21,638 bases of DNA from Comamonadaceae bacterium CG_4_10_14_3_um_filter_60_75 (GTDB taxonomy: Bacteria > Pseudomonadota > Gammaproteobacteria > Burkholderiales > Burkholderiaceae_C): assembly GCA_002784245.1 (NCBI GenBank), contig PFKL01000174.1, forward strand, positions 1 through 21,638, given 5' to 3'. Positions 5,667 through 12,746 of the stretch are shown here, piece by piece. The stretch's first letter is position 1. Each line of letters begins with the position of its first letter. The notes beneath the pieces were generated by a model. That model was not told the origin of the DNA. It saw nothing but the letters and a program-made list of their open reading frames with translations, and made no database searches. The position numbers were made by a program, and so were the translations under genes.

Positions 5667-6932
5667 TCAAAAAAGCTGACCCTCAAATGCTTCCAAAAAA
5701 ATAGCTTCTTGCGCTTGTTTTGTAAGGGCTAGATATCTATTTTGATCATAATTCACAGCATCTTTTGCAGCCAGAAGTGACGCCACCCGCACGCCGAGCA
5801 GGCGCAGTTTTTGTTGCAGTGGCACCCGCTTGAGACACTGTCCAGCGGCTTGACGAATGGTTTGTGCGTCGGCCGTGTAGTGCGCCAGCGTTTGGTCGCG
5901 CGTGACCGATTTGAAGTTGTCGTAGCGCAGTTTGATGCCAATCATCTTGCCGACGTAGCCCTTGCGTTGCAGGTCGTGGGCCACTTGTTCGCATAGTTGC
6001 GTGAAGATCACACCCAACTCAGCCTTGTCACGTACTGCGTGCAGATCGCGCTCAAATGTGGTTTCGCGGCTGACCGACACCGGCTCACTTTCCAGAACCA
6101 CCGGGCTGTCGTCGTGGCCGTGCGCGGCGTGGTACAGCCAGGCGCCGGTTTTCTGGCCAAAGTGGTCGATCAGCCAGTGCACGTCTTTTTGCGCCAGCTC
6201 ACCAATGGTGGCGATACCCAGGCTTTGCAGCTTGGCGTCGGCTTTGGGGCCAATGCCGTTGATCTTGCGGCAGGCCAGCGGCCAGATCAAGGACGCCAGG
6301 TCGGTCTCCTGCACAATGGCGATACCGTTGGGCTTATTGAACTCACTGGCCATCTTGGCCAACAATTTGTTGGGTGCCACGCCCACCGAGCAGGTCAGGC
6401 CGGTTTGCTGGAAGATGGTTTTCTGCAGTAAACGCGCCAGCACGCGGCCGCCTTCGCGCTGGCCACCGGGCACCTGGGTAAAGTCGAGGTAAACCTCGTC
6501 AATGCCGCGGTCCTCCATCAGCGGCGCAATCTCCAGAATGATGTTTTTGAAAGCACGCGAGTAACGCCGGTACTCGGTAAAGTCCACTGGCAGCAAGATC
6601 GCCTGTGGGCACAATTTGGCGGCCTTCATCAGCCCCATGGCCGAGCCGATGCCAAATTGGCGTGCCGCGTACGTGGCTGTTGTAATGACGCCACGACCAA
6701 CATAGCCTTTCAGGCGGGGAAAGTCGCTTAAGGGAATGTTGTGCAGGGGGCGCCCGGTCTGGGCCGACAACGCTTCGTCGACGCTGCGCCGGGCACCACC
6801 AATCACCACAGGCAGCCCTTTAAGCTGGGGATAACGCAACAATTCCACCGAAGCGTAGAACGCATCCATGTCCAGATGCGCCACCCGGCGGGGCAAGGTG
6901 TTGGCGGCGGCTTGCGGTGCTGTGGTTTGCAT
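5667..6932 (-). CDS. dinB: DNA polymerase IV (Y-family translesion polymerase)
   Basis: 421 residues. Catalytic metal ligands appear in DMDAFYASVE (D21) and GIDEVYLDF (D145/E146). A helix-hairpin-helix thumb follows (INGIGPKADAKLQSLGI) and then the little-finger domain (to LRLLGVRVASLL). Relative to E. coli DinB there is an insert of about 29 residues near 48-77, which I recall from other Burkholderiales. The C-terminal tail is unusual: residues 394-413 are encoded by repeat copy D, followed by EAFEGQLF. The end QLF may be a reduced beta-clamp motif. The ATG at 6932 gives the expected N-terminus. No LexA-like CTGT-N8-ACAG box is visible in 6933-7050, so SOS control is not supported by sequence. 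Confidence 0.95.
   Translation of the reverse strand: MQTTAPQAAANTLPRRVAHLDMDAFYASVELLRYPQLKGLPVVIGGARRSVDEALSAQTGRPLHNIPLSDFPRLKGYVGRGVITTATYAARQFGIGSAMGLMKAAKLCPQAILLPVDFTEYRRYSRAFKNIILEIAPLMEDRGIDEVYLDFTQVPGGQREGGRVLARLLQKTIFQQTGLTCSVGVAPNKLLAKMASEFNKPNGIAIVQETDLASLIWPLACRKINGIGPKADAKLQSLGIATIGELAQKDVHWLIDHFGQKTGAWLYHAAHGHDDSPVVLESEPVSVSRETTFERDLHAVRDKAELGVIFTQLCEQVAHDLQRKGYVGKMIGIKLRYDNFKSVTRDQTLAHYTADAQTIRQAAGQCLKRVPLQQKLRLLGVRVASLLAAKDAVNYDQNRYLALTKQAQEAIFLEAFEGQLF
5695..5751 (+). repeat. Repeat copy D, inside the 3' end of dinB
   Basis: 57 bp copy in the same plus-strand orientation as copy A: an A-run, ATAGCTTCTTGCGCTTGT, AAGGGCTAGA (5724-5733), then ATTTTGATCATAA. Read on the minus strand it is in frame with dinB and free of stops, encoding residues 394-413. 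It is the only copy lying within a coding region. Confidence 0.75.
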
Positions 6933-7050
6933 GGGCGATAAGGATAACTTCGATGACTATCCAATTGACCGCGGACTGACGACAATCAGCGCCGTTGCGG
7001 CGAGAACGGTTAAGCTCGCACCAATCAATAACAAGTCAATAGGTAGTTTC

Positions 7051-9738
7051 ATGGATAAGCATTTTTTGAGCTCGCTTTTTGCGCCCGGAACGATCGCTGT
7101 TTTTGTTGGTAACCACGACCAGCCCGACACCCAGACGCCGCAGGCGCGCACGCTGTACCAGTCGATTACGGCGCAGCGTTTTGCTGGCAAATTGATTTTT
7201 CTGGACGTTCACGCCAGTGGCACCCTGGCCGATTTGGCCAGCACACAAGCCGATTTGGCCATCATCGCGCTGCCCGCGAGCGAAGTGGCTGCGGCACTGG
7301 AAATCGCCGGACGCATCAAATGCCATTCGGCGCTGGTCATTTCCACGGGTATTGATGCAGCGCAGGCGGCCGAGCTGCACAAAATGGCCACGCGCGATGG
7401 CATTTACCTGTTGGGCCCCAACAGCATGGGTTTCCAACGGCCGCATCTCAAACTTAACGCCAGCATTGCTGGTCCGTTGTCGGTCCAGGGGCCGTTGGCG
7501 TTGGTGTCGCAGTCGGGCGCGTTGACTTCATCGATTCTGGACTGGGCGCGCAAGAATGCCGTCGGTTTTTCGACGGTGGTGTCGCTGGGGCCCAATACAG
7601 CAGTCGATCTGGCACAGGTACTGGACTTTCTGGCGTCGGACTCGCAAACGCACAGCATCGTCATCTACATGGAGGGCATCACCAACGCCCGCCGTTTCAT
7701 GAGTGCGCTGCGCGCTGCGGCCAACGCCAAACCGGTGGTTGTGCTCAAAGCCGGGCGCAAGCCGGCGGGCAACCGTGCGGCGTTGACGCATTCGGGCACG
7801 ATTGTTGGCAGCGACGACGTTTTTGATGCCGCGCTGCGGCGTGCCGGTGCGGTACGGGTGCGCTCGTTTGTGGCCTTGTTTTCGGCGGCCAAATGCCTGG
7901 CCTCACGCTACAAACCGACCGGTCGGCGCCTGGCGGTAATCACCAATGGCGGTGGCCCGGGTGTGCTTGCCGCGGATTGGGCCAGTGAAATCCATTTGAA
8001 TATTGGTACCCTGACGGCTGATCAGGTCGACGCCCTGCGCCCGATCATGCCGCCCCAGGCGACCTTCAGCGATTTGATCGACGTGTCAGAGGACGCTGGC
8101 CCCGAGCAGTACCGCGCAGCTATTGAAGCGGCCAACGCGGCGGCACAAATTGACGGCATTTTGGTGATTTACTCGCCCAAGATCGGCGTCGATGGCGATG
8201 CGATCGCAAAGGCAATTGCCAATTTCAACCGCCACGTCAGCAAGCCGCTACTGACTTGCTGGATGGGCGACGCCAGCGTCGGCGAGTCACGTGTTCTTCT
8301 CAACGACGCCGCGATACCGACCTTTCGCACGCCCGAAGCGGCGGTGGGTGCATTTGGGAACCTGGCGTCCTTCTACCAGAACCAGCAGTTATTGCAGCAA
8401 ACGCCACCGCCCCTGAGCGATCTGGCCGACCCCGATGTCGAGGGCGCCCGCCTGTTGATCGAAAGCGTGCTGGCTGAACGCCGGCGTGTACTCACCGAAA
8501 TGGAGTCCAAGGCGTTGCTGGCGGCTTTTCATATTCCGGTGACCAAAACCTTGCTCGCGCGCAGTGCCAACGAGGCGATGATGATCGCCACTCAGTTGGG
8601 CTTTCCGGTGGCGCTCAAGATTGATTCGCCCGACATCAGTCACAAGTCTGACGTCCAGGGTGTGGCGCTCAACATCCTCAATGCTGTCGGCGTGCGCGAT
8701 ACCTTTTTGGACATGATGCAAAACGTGGCTCGCCAGCAGCCTAACGCCCGCATAAATGGTGTGACGGTGCAAAACATGTCGAACCAGCGCCGTGGGCGCG
8801 AAGTCTGCGTCGGCGTGGTCACCGACGAGCCGTTTGGCCCGGTGATTGCCTTCGGCGCGGGCGGTACGATGATCGAACTCATCAACGACCGCACCATGGA
8901 ACTTCCTCCGTTGAACCAGTTTCTGGCCCGGCGCATGATTGAGCGCTCCAGGGTGGCCGAAACGCTGGAAGCCTGGCGTGGTGCGCTGGCTGCCGACGTG
9001 GAAGCGCTGGAGCAAATCCTGTTGCGGGTGTCGGAAATGGTCTGCGAGTTGCCGCAACTGCGTGAGATGGATATCAACCCGATCATCGTCGATGAATCAG
9101 GCGCATTGGCGGTGGATGCGCGCATTGTGGTCGACAACGTGGCGCCGTCGATGCGCCACTACAACCACCTGGCTATTCTTCCCTATCCGTCCAGACACGA
9201 GCAGATTTGTCCGATGGCTGGTGGCGGTGAGTACCTGGTGCGCCCGGTGCACCCGGACGACGCCCAGATGTTGCAACATTTTGTGCGCAAGCTCTCTCCC
9301 GAGAGCCGGTATTTCAGGTTTGTGTCGAGCATGCAGGAACTGCCGGCGACCATGCTGTCGCGCTTTACGCTGATCGACTATGACCGCGAAATGGCACTGG
9401 TTGCGCTGGTTACAGAAGAAAGTACTGACGCGCAAGGCAATACCGTGGAGACCTCCCGCATCGTTGGCGTCTCGCGCTACATCACCAACCCGGACCGCAG
9501 TACCTGCGAGTTTTCGCTGGTGGTGGCCGATGAATTCAAAGGCAAGGGTTTGGGTTCACGGCTGATGCTGTCGATCATGGACTTTGCCCGTGAAAAAGGC
9601 TTGACCGAAATCGAAGGCCTGGTGCTGGCCAACAACCCCAACATGCTCAAACTGATGAAGGGCCTGGGCTTTGCCATCAAACCGTTCCCCGAAGACACTG
9701 ACTTCAAGCTGGTAACGCACCACCTGCAAGCGGCCTGA
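7051..9738 (+). CDS. Pat/YfiQ-type protein lysine acetyltransferase (acyl-CoA synthetase-like + GNAT)
   Basis: 895 residues in the domain order of Salmonella Pat and E. coli PatZ/YfiQ. An NDP-forming acyl-CoA synthetase-like part comprises a CoA-binding Rossmann fold (residues 1 to about 130), succinyl-CoA ligase-like domains (about 150-465) and an ATP-grasp domain (about 485-690, with GFPVALKIDSPDISHKSDVQG). A GNAT domain covers about 720-895, with IDYDREMALVAL and the acetyl-CoA loop FKGKGLGSRLM. Such enzymes acetylate lysines, classically acetyl-CoA synthetase. H247 in LTHSGTIVGSDD sits where ADP-forming synthetases carry their phospho-histidine. The frame is open upstream to 6868, but the ATG at 7051 (AGG about 8 bases before) gives the family-like start and avoids overlapping dinB. 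Divergent from dinB, convergent with lldD. Confidence 0.9.
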   Translation: MDKHFLSSLFAPGTIAVFVGNHDQPDTQTPQARTLYQSITAQRFAGKLIFLDVHASGTLADLASTQADLAIIALPASEVAAALEIAGRIKCHSALVISTGIDAAQAAELHKMATRDGIYLLGPNSMGFQRPHLKLNASIAGPLSVQGPLALVSQSGALTSSILDWARKNAVGFSTVVSLGPNTAVDLAQVLDFLASDSQTHSIVIYMEGITNARRFMSALRAAANAKPVVVLKAGRKPAGNRAALTHSGTIVGSDDVFDAALRRAGAVRVRSFVALFSAAKCLASRYKPTGRRLAVITNGGGPGVLAADWASEIHLNIGTLTADQVDALRPIMPPQATFSDLIDVSEDAGPEQYRAAIEAANAAAQIDGILVIYSPKIGVDGDAIAKAIANFNRHVSKPLLTCWMGDASVGESRVLLNDAAIPTFRTPEAAVGAFGNLASFYQNQQLLQQTPPPLSDLADPDVEGARLLIESVLAERRRVLTEMESKALLAAFHIPVTKTLLARSANEAMMIATQLGFPVALKIDSPDISHKSDVQGVALNILNAVGVRDTFLDMMQNVARQQPNARINGVTVQNMSNQRRGREVCVGVVTDEPFGPVIAFGAGGTMIELINDRTMELPPLNQFLARRMIERSRVAETLEAWRGALAADVEALEQILLRVSEMVCELPQLREMDINPIIVDESGALAVDARIVVDNVAPSMRHYNHLAILPYPSRHEQICPMAGGGEYLVRPVHPDDAQMLQHFVRKLSPESRYFRFVSSMQELPATMLSRFTLIDYDREMALVALVTEESTDAQGNTVETSRIVGVSRYITNPDRSTCEFSLVVADEFKGKGLGSRLMLSIMDFAREKGLTEIEGLVLANNPNMLKLMKGLGFAIKPFPEDTDFKLVTHHLQAA

Positions 9739-9756
9739 GGCGCGTTGCAGCGGATT

Positions 9757-10911
9757 TCAAAAAGCGTAGCTGCCCGGCAGCAGCACGCCCGAGTCGACCC
9801 GGTCGATTTGCGTATGGCCACAAAACGCCATCGTCAGATCGAGTTCTTTGTGAATGATCTGCAGCGCTTTCGCCACGCCTTGTTCACCCAGCGCACCAAC
9901 GCCGTAGTTGAAGGCGCGGCCGATGTAGGTGCCACGCGCGCCCAGGGCGCGGGCTTTGAGCACATCTTGCCCGCTGCGGATGCCACCGTCCATGTGCACC
10001 TCGATTTGCTTGCCGACCGCTTCCACAATCGCCGGCAGTGCCGCGATGGACGACGGGGCGCCGTCCAACTGGCGGCCACCGTGGTTGCTGACGATGAGCG
10101 CATCGGCGCCAGAACTGACGGCAATGCGCGCGTCTTCCACGTCCTGGATGCCTTTGAGGATGAGCGGGCCGCCCCAGCGCTTTTTGATCCACTCCACGTC
10201 GCCCCAGTTCAGCGCCGGGTCAAACTGTTTGGCCGTCCATTCGCTGAGTGTGCCCATGGTCTCGATGCCTTTGACGTGGCCGATGATGTTGCCAAAACCC
10301 CGGCGCGGCGTGCCCAGCATGCCCAGCCCCCAGCGTGGCTTGGTCATCATGTTGAGGATGTTGGGCAGCGTGAGCTTGGGTGGCGCCGACAGGCCGTTTT
10401 TGATGTCTTTGTGACGCTGGCCGATGATCTGCAGGTCCAGCGTCAGCATCAACGCCGAGCACTTGGCTGCTTTGGCGCGGTCGATCAGACGCTCGATGAA
10501 GTCGCGGTCGCGCATCACATAGAGCTGAAACCAGAAAGGGTGACCACCGGTTGCTTTGGCGACGTCTTCAATCGCGCAGATGCTCATGGTCGACAAGGTG
10601 AACGGCACGCCGAATTTCTTGGCCGCCAGCGCCGCCTTGATCTCGCCGTCAGCGCACAGCATGCCGGTCAGGCCGGTCGGTGCCAGTGCCACCGGCATGG
10701 CCACTTTTTGGCCGATCATGGTGCTGGCGGTGCTGCGGTTTTCCATGTTGATGGCCACGCGCTGGCGCAGTTTGATGCGCTTGAAATCGTCTGAATTGGC
10801 GTGGTACGTGCTCTCGGTCCACGAACCGCAGTCGACGTATTCGTAAAACATGCGCGGAATGCGTTGCTTGGCCAGAACGCGTAAATCTTCAATGTTGGTG
10901 ATGACGGGCAT
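9757..10911 (-). CDS. lldD: FMN-dependent L-lactate dehydrogenase / alpha-hydroxy acid dehydrogenase
   Basis: 384-residue TIM-barrel flavoprotein that oxidises L-lactate (or a related 2-hydroxy acid) to the keto acid and feeds electrons to the respiratory chain. Visible signatures are PRMFYEYVDCGSWTE at the N-terminus, ALAPTGLTGM, FWFQLYVMRDR, the active-site segment SNHGGRQLDG with catalytic H277, and the FMN phosphate loop HMDGGIRSGQDVLKARALGA. Length matches LldD (about 380-396). The ATG at 10911 has AAGGA about 9 bases upstream. The substrate among 2-hydroxy acids cannot be fixed from sequence alone. It ends 18 bp from the convergent Pat-like gene and starts 177 bp from the divergent DauA-like gene. 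Confidence 0.9.
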   Translation of the reverse strand: MPVITNIEDLRVLAKQRIPRMFYEYVDCGSWTESTYHANSDDFKRIKLRQRVAINMENRSTASTMIGQKVAMPVALAPTGLTGMLCADGEIKAALAAKKFGVPFTLSTMSICAIEDVAKATGGHPFWFQLYVMRDRDFIERLIDRAKAAKCSALMLTLDLQIIGQRHKDIKNGLSAPPKLTLPNILNMMTKPRWGLGMLGTPRRGFGNIIGHVKGIETMGTLSEWTAKQFDPALNWGDVEWIKKRWGGPLILKGIQDVEDARIAVSSGADALIVSNHGGRQLDGAPSSIAALPAIVEAVGKQIEVHMDGGIRSGQDVLKARALGARGTYIGRAFNYGVGALGEQGVAKALQIIHKELDLTMAFCGHTQIDRVDSGVLLPGSYAF

Positions 10912-11048
10912 ACAAAATCCTTGTGCAGATCACCCATGTTAAAAGCACCGGCTTAAGAAAACGCTAATGGCGGATGAAATAAATGATTGCCGCTGATTCT
11001 GGCGTGCGTTGGGTACCAAGGCCTTTCACAATGCAAGCCAGACAAGCA

Positions 11049-11073
11049 CCTGCGATGGCAGGCCCTATTTTTT
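11049..11073 (+). terminator. Small hairpin with T-run in the leader of the DauA-like gene
   Basis: CCTGC (11049-11053) and GCAGG (11058-11062) pair around a GATG loop, then CCCTA and six T (11068-11073). The ribosome site AGGAAAG begins at 11075, directly after it. It resembles a short intrinsic terminator placed in a 5' leader, so it could act as an attenuator or could be chance. The stem is only 5 bp. Confidence 0.3.
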
Positions 11074-11088
11074 CAGGAAAGATCGGTC

Positions 11089-12216
11089 ATGCAAAAAACG
11101 GAAGTTCTCATCGTCGGCGCGGGGATGGCGGGCGCGTCGCTGGCTTATTTCCTGGCGCCGCATCGCCAGGTCACCCTGCTTGAGCGCGAATCCCAACCGG
11201 GCTACCACGCCACCGGCCGCTCGGCTGCACTGTATTCCGAGACATACGGTAACGCCCCCGTGCGCGCCATCACCACCGCGTCAAAGGCGTTTTACTTTGC
11301 CCCGCCAGAAGGTTTTTCTCCTTACCCGCTGGTGACGCCACGCGGTTCATTGAGTGTTGGTGGCAACGACGACCGCGAGACCTTGCAGCGCGCCTTTGAC
11401 GAACGCAAGGCGCTGGTGCCCAACATTGAATGGTGGTCGCAGGCCGACATCCTGCAGCGCGTGCCGATCTTGAAGCCTGAAGCCGCTGTTTATGGTGTGT
11501 ATGAGCCTGACGCCATGGACATGGATGTGCACGGCATTCACCAGGGGTTTCTGCGCGGTGCCAAGGCCGCGGGCGCGCAACTGCTATGCGACGCTGTGGT
11601 TGAGCAGATCGCGCGCGAGGGCAACGCTTGGCGCATCAAGACCACCGCAGGTGAATTTTTGGCCGAGGTGGTGGTCAACGCTGCCGGTGCCTGGTGCGAC
11701 GAACTCGCGCGCATGGCCGGTGTGGCACCCATCGGCTTGCAGCCGATGCGACGCACCGCCTTCATGTGCGATGTGCCCGCGGGCTGCGACAGCCACGCCT
11801 GGCCGATGGTGATGGACGCCAATGAGGGCTTCTACCTCAAGCCCGACGCCGGCATGCTGCTGGTGTCGCCGGCCAACGCCGACCCGGTGGAGCCACAGGA
11901 CGTGCAGCCCGAAGAACTGGACGTGGCCATCGCGGTGGATCGGGTGGAGACAGCGACCACCTTGCAGATCCGCCGGGTGCAGCGCAAATGGGCTGGCTTG
12001 CGCTCGTTTGTGGCAGACAAGACGCCGGTTGTCGGATTTGCGCCCGATGCACCAGGTTTTTTCTGGCTGGCCGGGCAGGGTGGCTACGGCATCCAGACCG
12101 CACCCGCCATGGGTGAGCTCAGTGCTGCTTTGGTGCAGCACCAGCCCGTGCCAGCGGCGTTGACCGCGCTGGGTGTGACCGAAGCCACGCTGGCACCCGG
12201 CCGACCGATGGCTTGA
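11089..12216 (+). CDS. FAD-dependent D-arginine dehydrogenase-like protein (DauA/DadA group)
   Basis: 375 residues. The N-terminal FAD fold is clear (VLIVGAGMAGASLAYFLA, then LLERE). The segment GYHATGRSAALYSE, with H40, closely follows the active-site region of Pseudomonas D-arginine dehydrogenase as I recall it. Further agreement is in HQGFLRGAK, VVNAAGAWCDELA, GFYLKPDAGMLL.SPANADPVEP, RKWAGLRSFVADKTPVVG and AGQGGYGIQTAPAMGE. Such enzymes oxidise D-amino acids, preferring basic ones, to keto acids and ammonia. The frame is open from 10987, but the ATG at 11089 follows AGGAAAG at 8 bases and starts right before the FAD motif. No dauB (arginine racemisation partner) is adjacent. It ends 4 bp from the convergent anti-sigma-like gene. 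Confidence 0.85.
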   Translation: MQKTEVLIVGAGMAGASLAYFLAPHRQVTLLERESQPGYHATGRSAALYSETYGNAPVRAITTASKAFYFAPPEGFSPYPLVTPRGSLSVGGNDDRETLQRAFDERKALVPNIEWWSQADILQRVPILKPEAAVYGVYEPDAMDMDVHGIHQGFLRGAKAAGAQLLCDAVVEQIAREGNAWRIKTTAGEFLAEVVVNAAGAWCDELARMAGVAPIGLQPMRRTAFMCDVPAGCDSHAWPMVMDANEGFYLKPDAGMLLVSPANADPVEPQDVQPEELDVAIAVDRVETATTLQIRRVQRKWAGLRSFVADKTPVVGFAPDAPGFFWLAGQGGYGIQTAPAMGELSAALVQHQPVPAALTALGVTEATLAPGRPMA

Positions 12217-12220
12217 TCGC

Positions 12221-12745
12221 CTAAAGCGACTTGCGAATCAGCGCGCCGGTAAACAGGTAGGGCAGGCTTGGTGCGGCACCGGGGTCGACGCCGCCCTTGT
12301 TTTCAACGCTGATAGCCAGGTCTTTGGCCTGCGCCAAAATGGCTTCGTTGACCCGAATCTGTGCGGTCTTGATACCGGGGCTGACAACGCCCAGTGACAG
12401 CGGGCGGGCCCGTTCGTCAAGCGCCCACAATTGCAGGCTTTCTTCACGACCTTCCTTGACGTCATTCAAGCGCTGAATCAGCAGATAACCGTCTTGCGTG
12501 TCGAAGGTGATCAACTGCGCTGGCTGGTGCTTGTCGTCCATCAAAACCGAGACAAACCTGATTTGCGGCACGGATTTGAGCTTGGTCTGCAGGTGACCCA
12601 GCTGCGCCTTGAATTGTTCCATCATGCTCACCCCGGTCGCGCCCGCCAAGGCCAGCAAAATCACACAGATCAGGGTGGCGATGCGCCAGCGTGTGGCATG
12701 GCACGGGGTCGGTGGCGTCGTGGTCATCGGATCGTTTTGTTCCAT
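12221..12745 (-). CDS. RskA-type anti-sigma factor C-terminal domain protein, membrane-anchored
   Basis: 174 residues from the chosen start. One membrane segment lies at about residues 20-38 (WRIATLICVILLALAGATGV), then a periplasmic domain of the anti-sigma-K (RskA) C-terminal type, recognised by LQLWALDERARPLSLGVV, a central I.VN..ILAQAKDLAISVE and the closing GG.DPG...LPYLFTG. Usual family members have about 70-90 cytoplasmic residues with a sigma-binding domain; here there are only about 20, and no ECF sigma gene is next to it. The ATG at 12745 starts 1 base after the argH stop; a longer version from 12811 would overlap argH, and M7 (12727) is also possible. Likely co-transcribed with argH. 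Function unknown. Confidence 0.65.
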   Translation of the reverse strand: MEQNDPMTTTPPTPCHATRWRIATLICVILLALAGATGVSMMEQFKAQLGHLQTKLKSVPQIRFVSVLMDDKHQPAQLITFDTQDGYLLIQRLNDVKEGREESLQLWALDERARPLSLGVVSPGIKTAQIRVNEAILAQAKDLAISVENKGGVDPGAAPSLPYLFTGALIRKSL

Positions 12746-12746
12746 C

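Noticed and set aside
6868..7050. Upstream extension of the Pat-like reading frame into dinB.
   Set aside because: The extra 61 residues overlap the start of dinB and do not look like the family; ATG 7051 fits the expected N-terminus.
6933..7050. Search for a LexA box in the dinB / Pat-like divergent region.
   Set aside because: No CTGT-N8-ACAG or close variant was seen, so SOS control is not claimed; I also see no convincing sigma70 promoter there.
9757..9785. AAAAAGCGTAGCTGC at the end of lldD as a fifth repeat copy.
   Set aside because: Only a short stretch resembles the repeat and it encodes the normal LldD C-terminus; the GGGCTAGAGGC part is missing.
9745..10794. Open plus-strand frame of about 349 codons opposite lldD.
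   Set aside because: It mirrors the lldD codons; composition is typical of an antisense shadow, with no ribosome site or recognisable domain.
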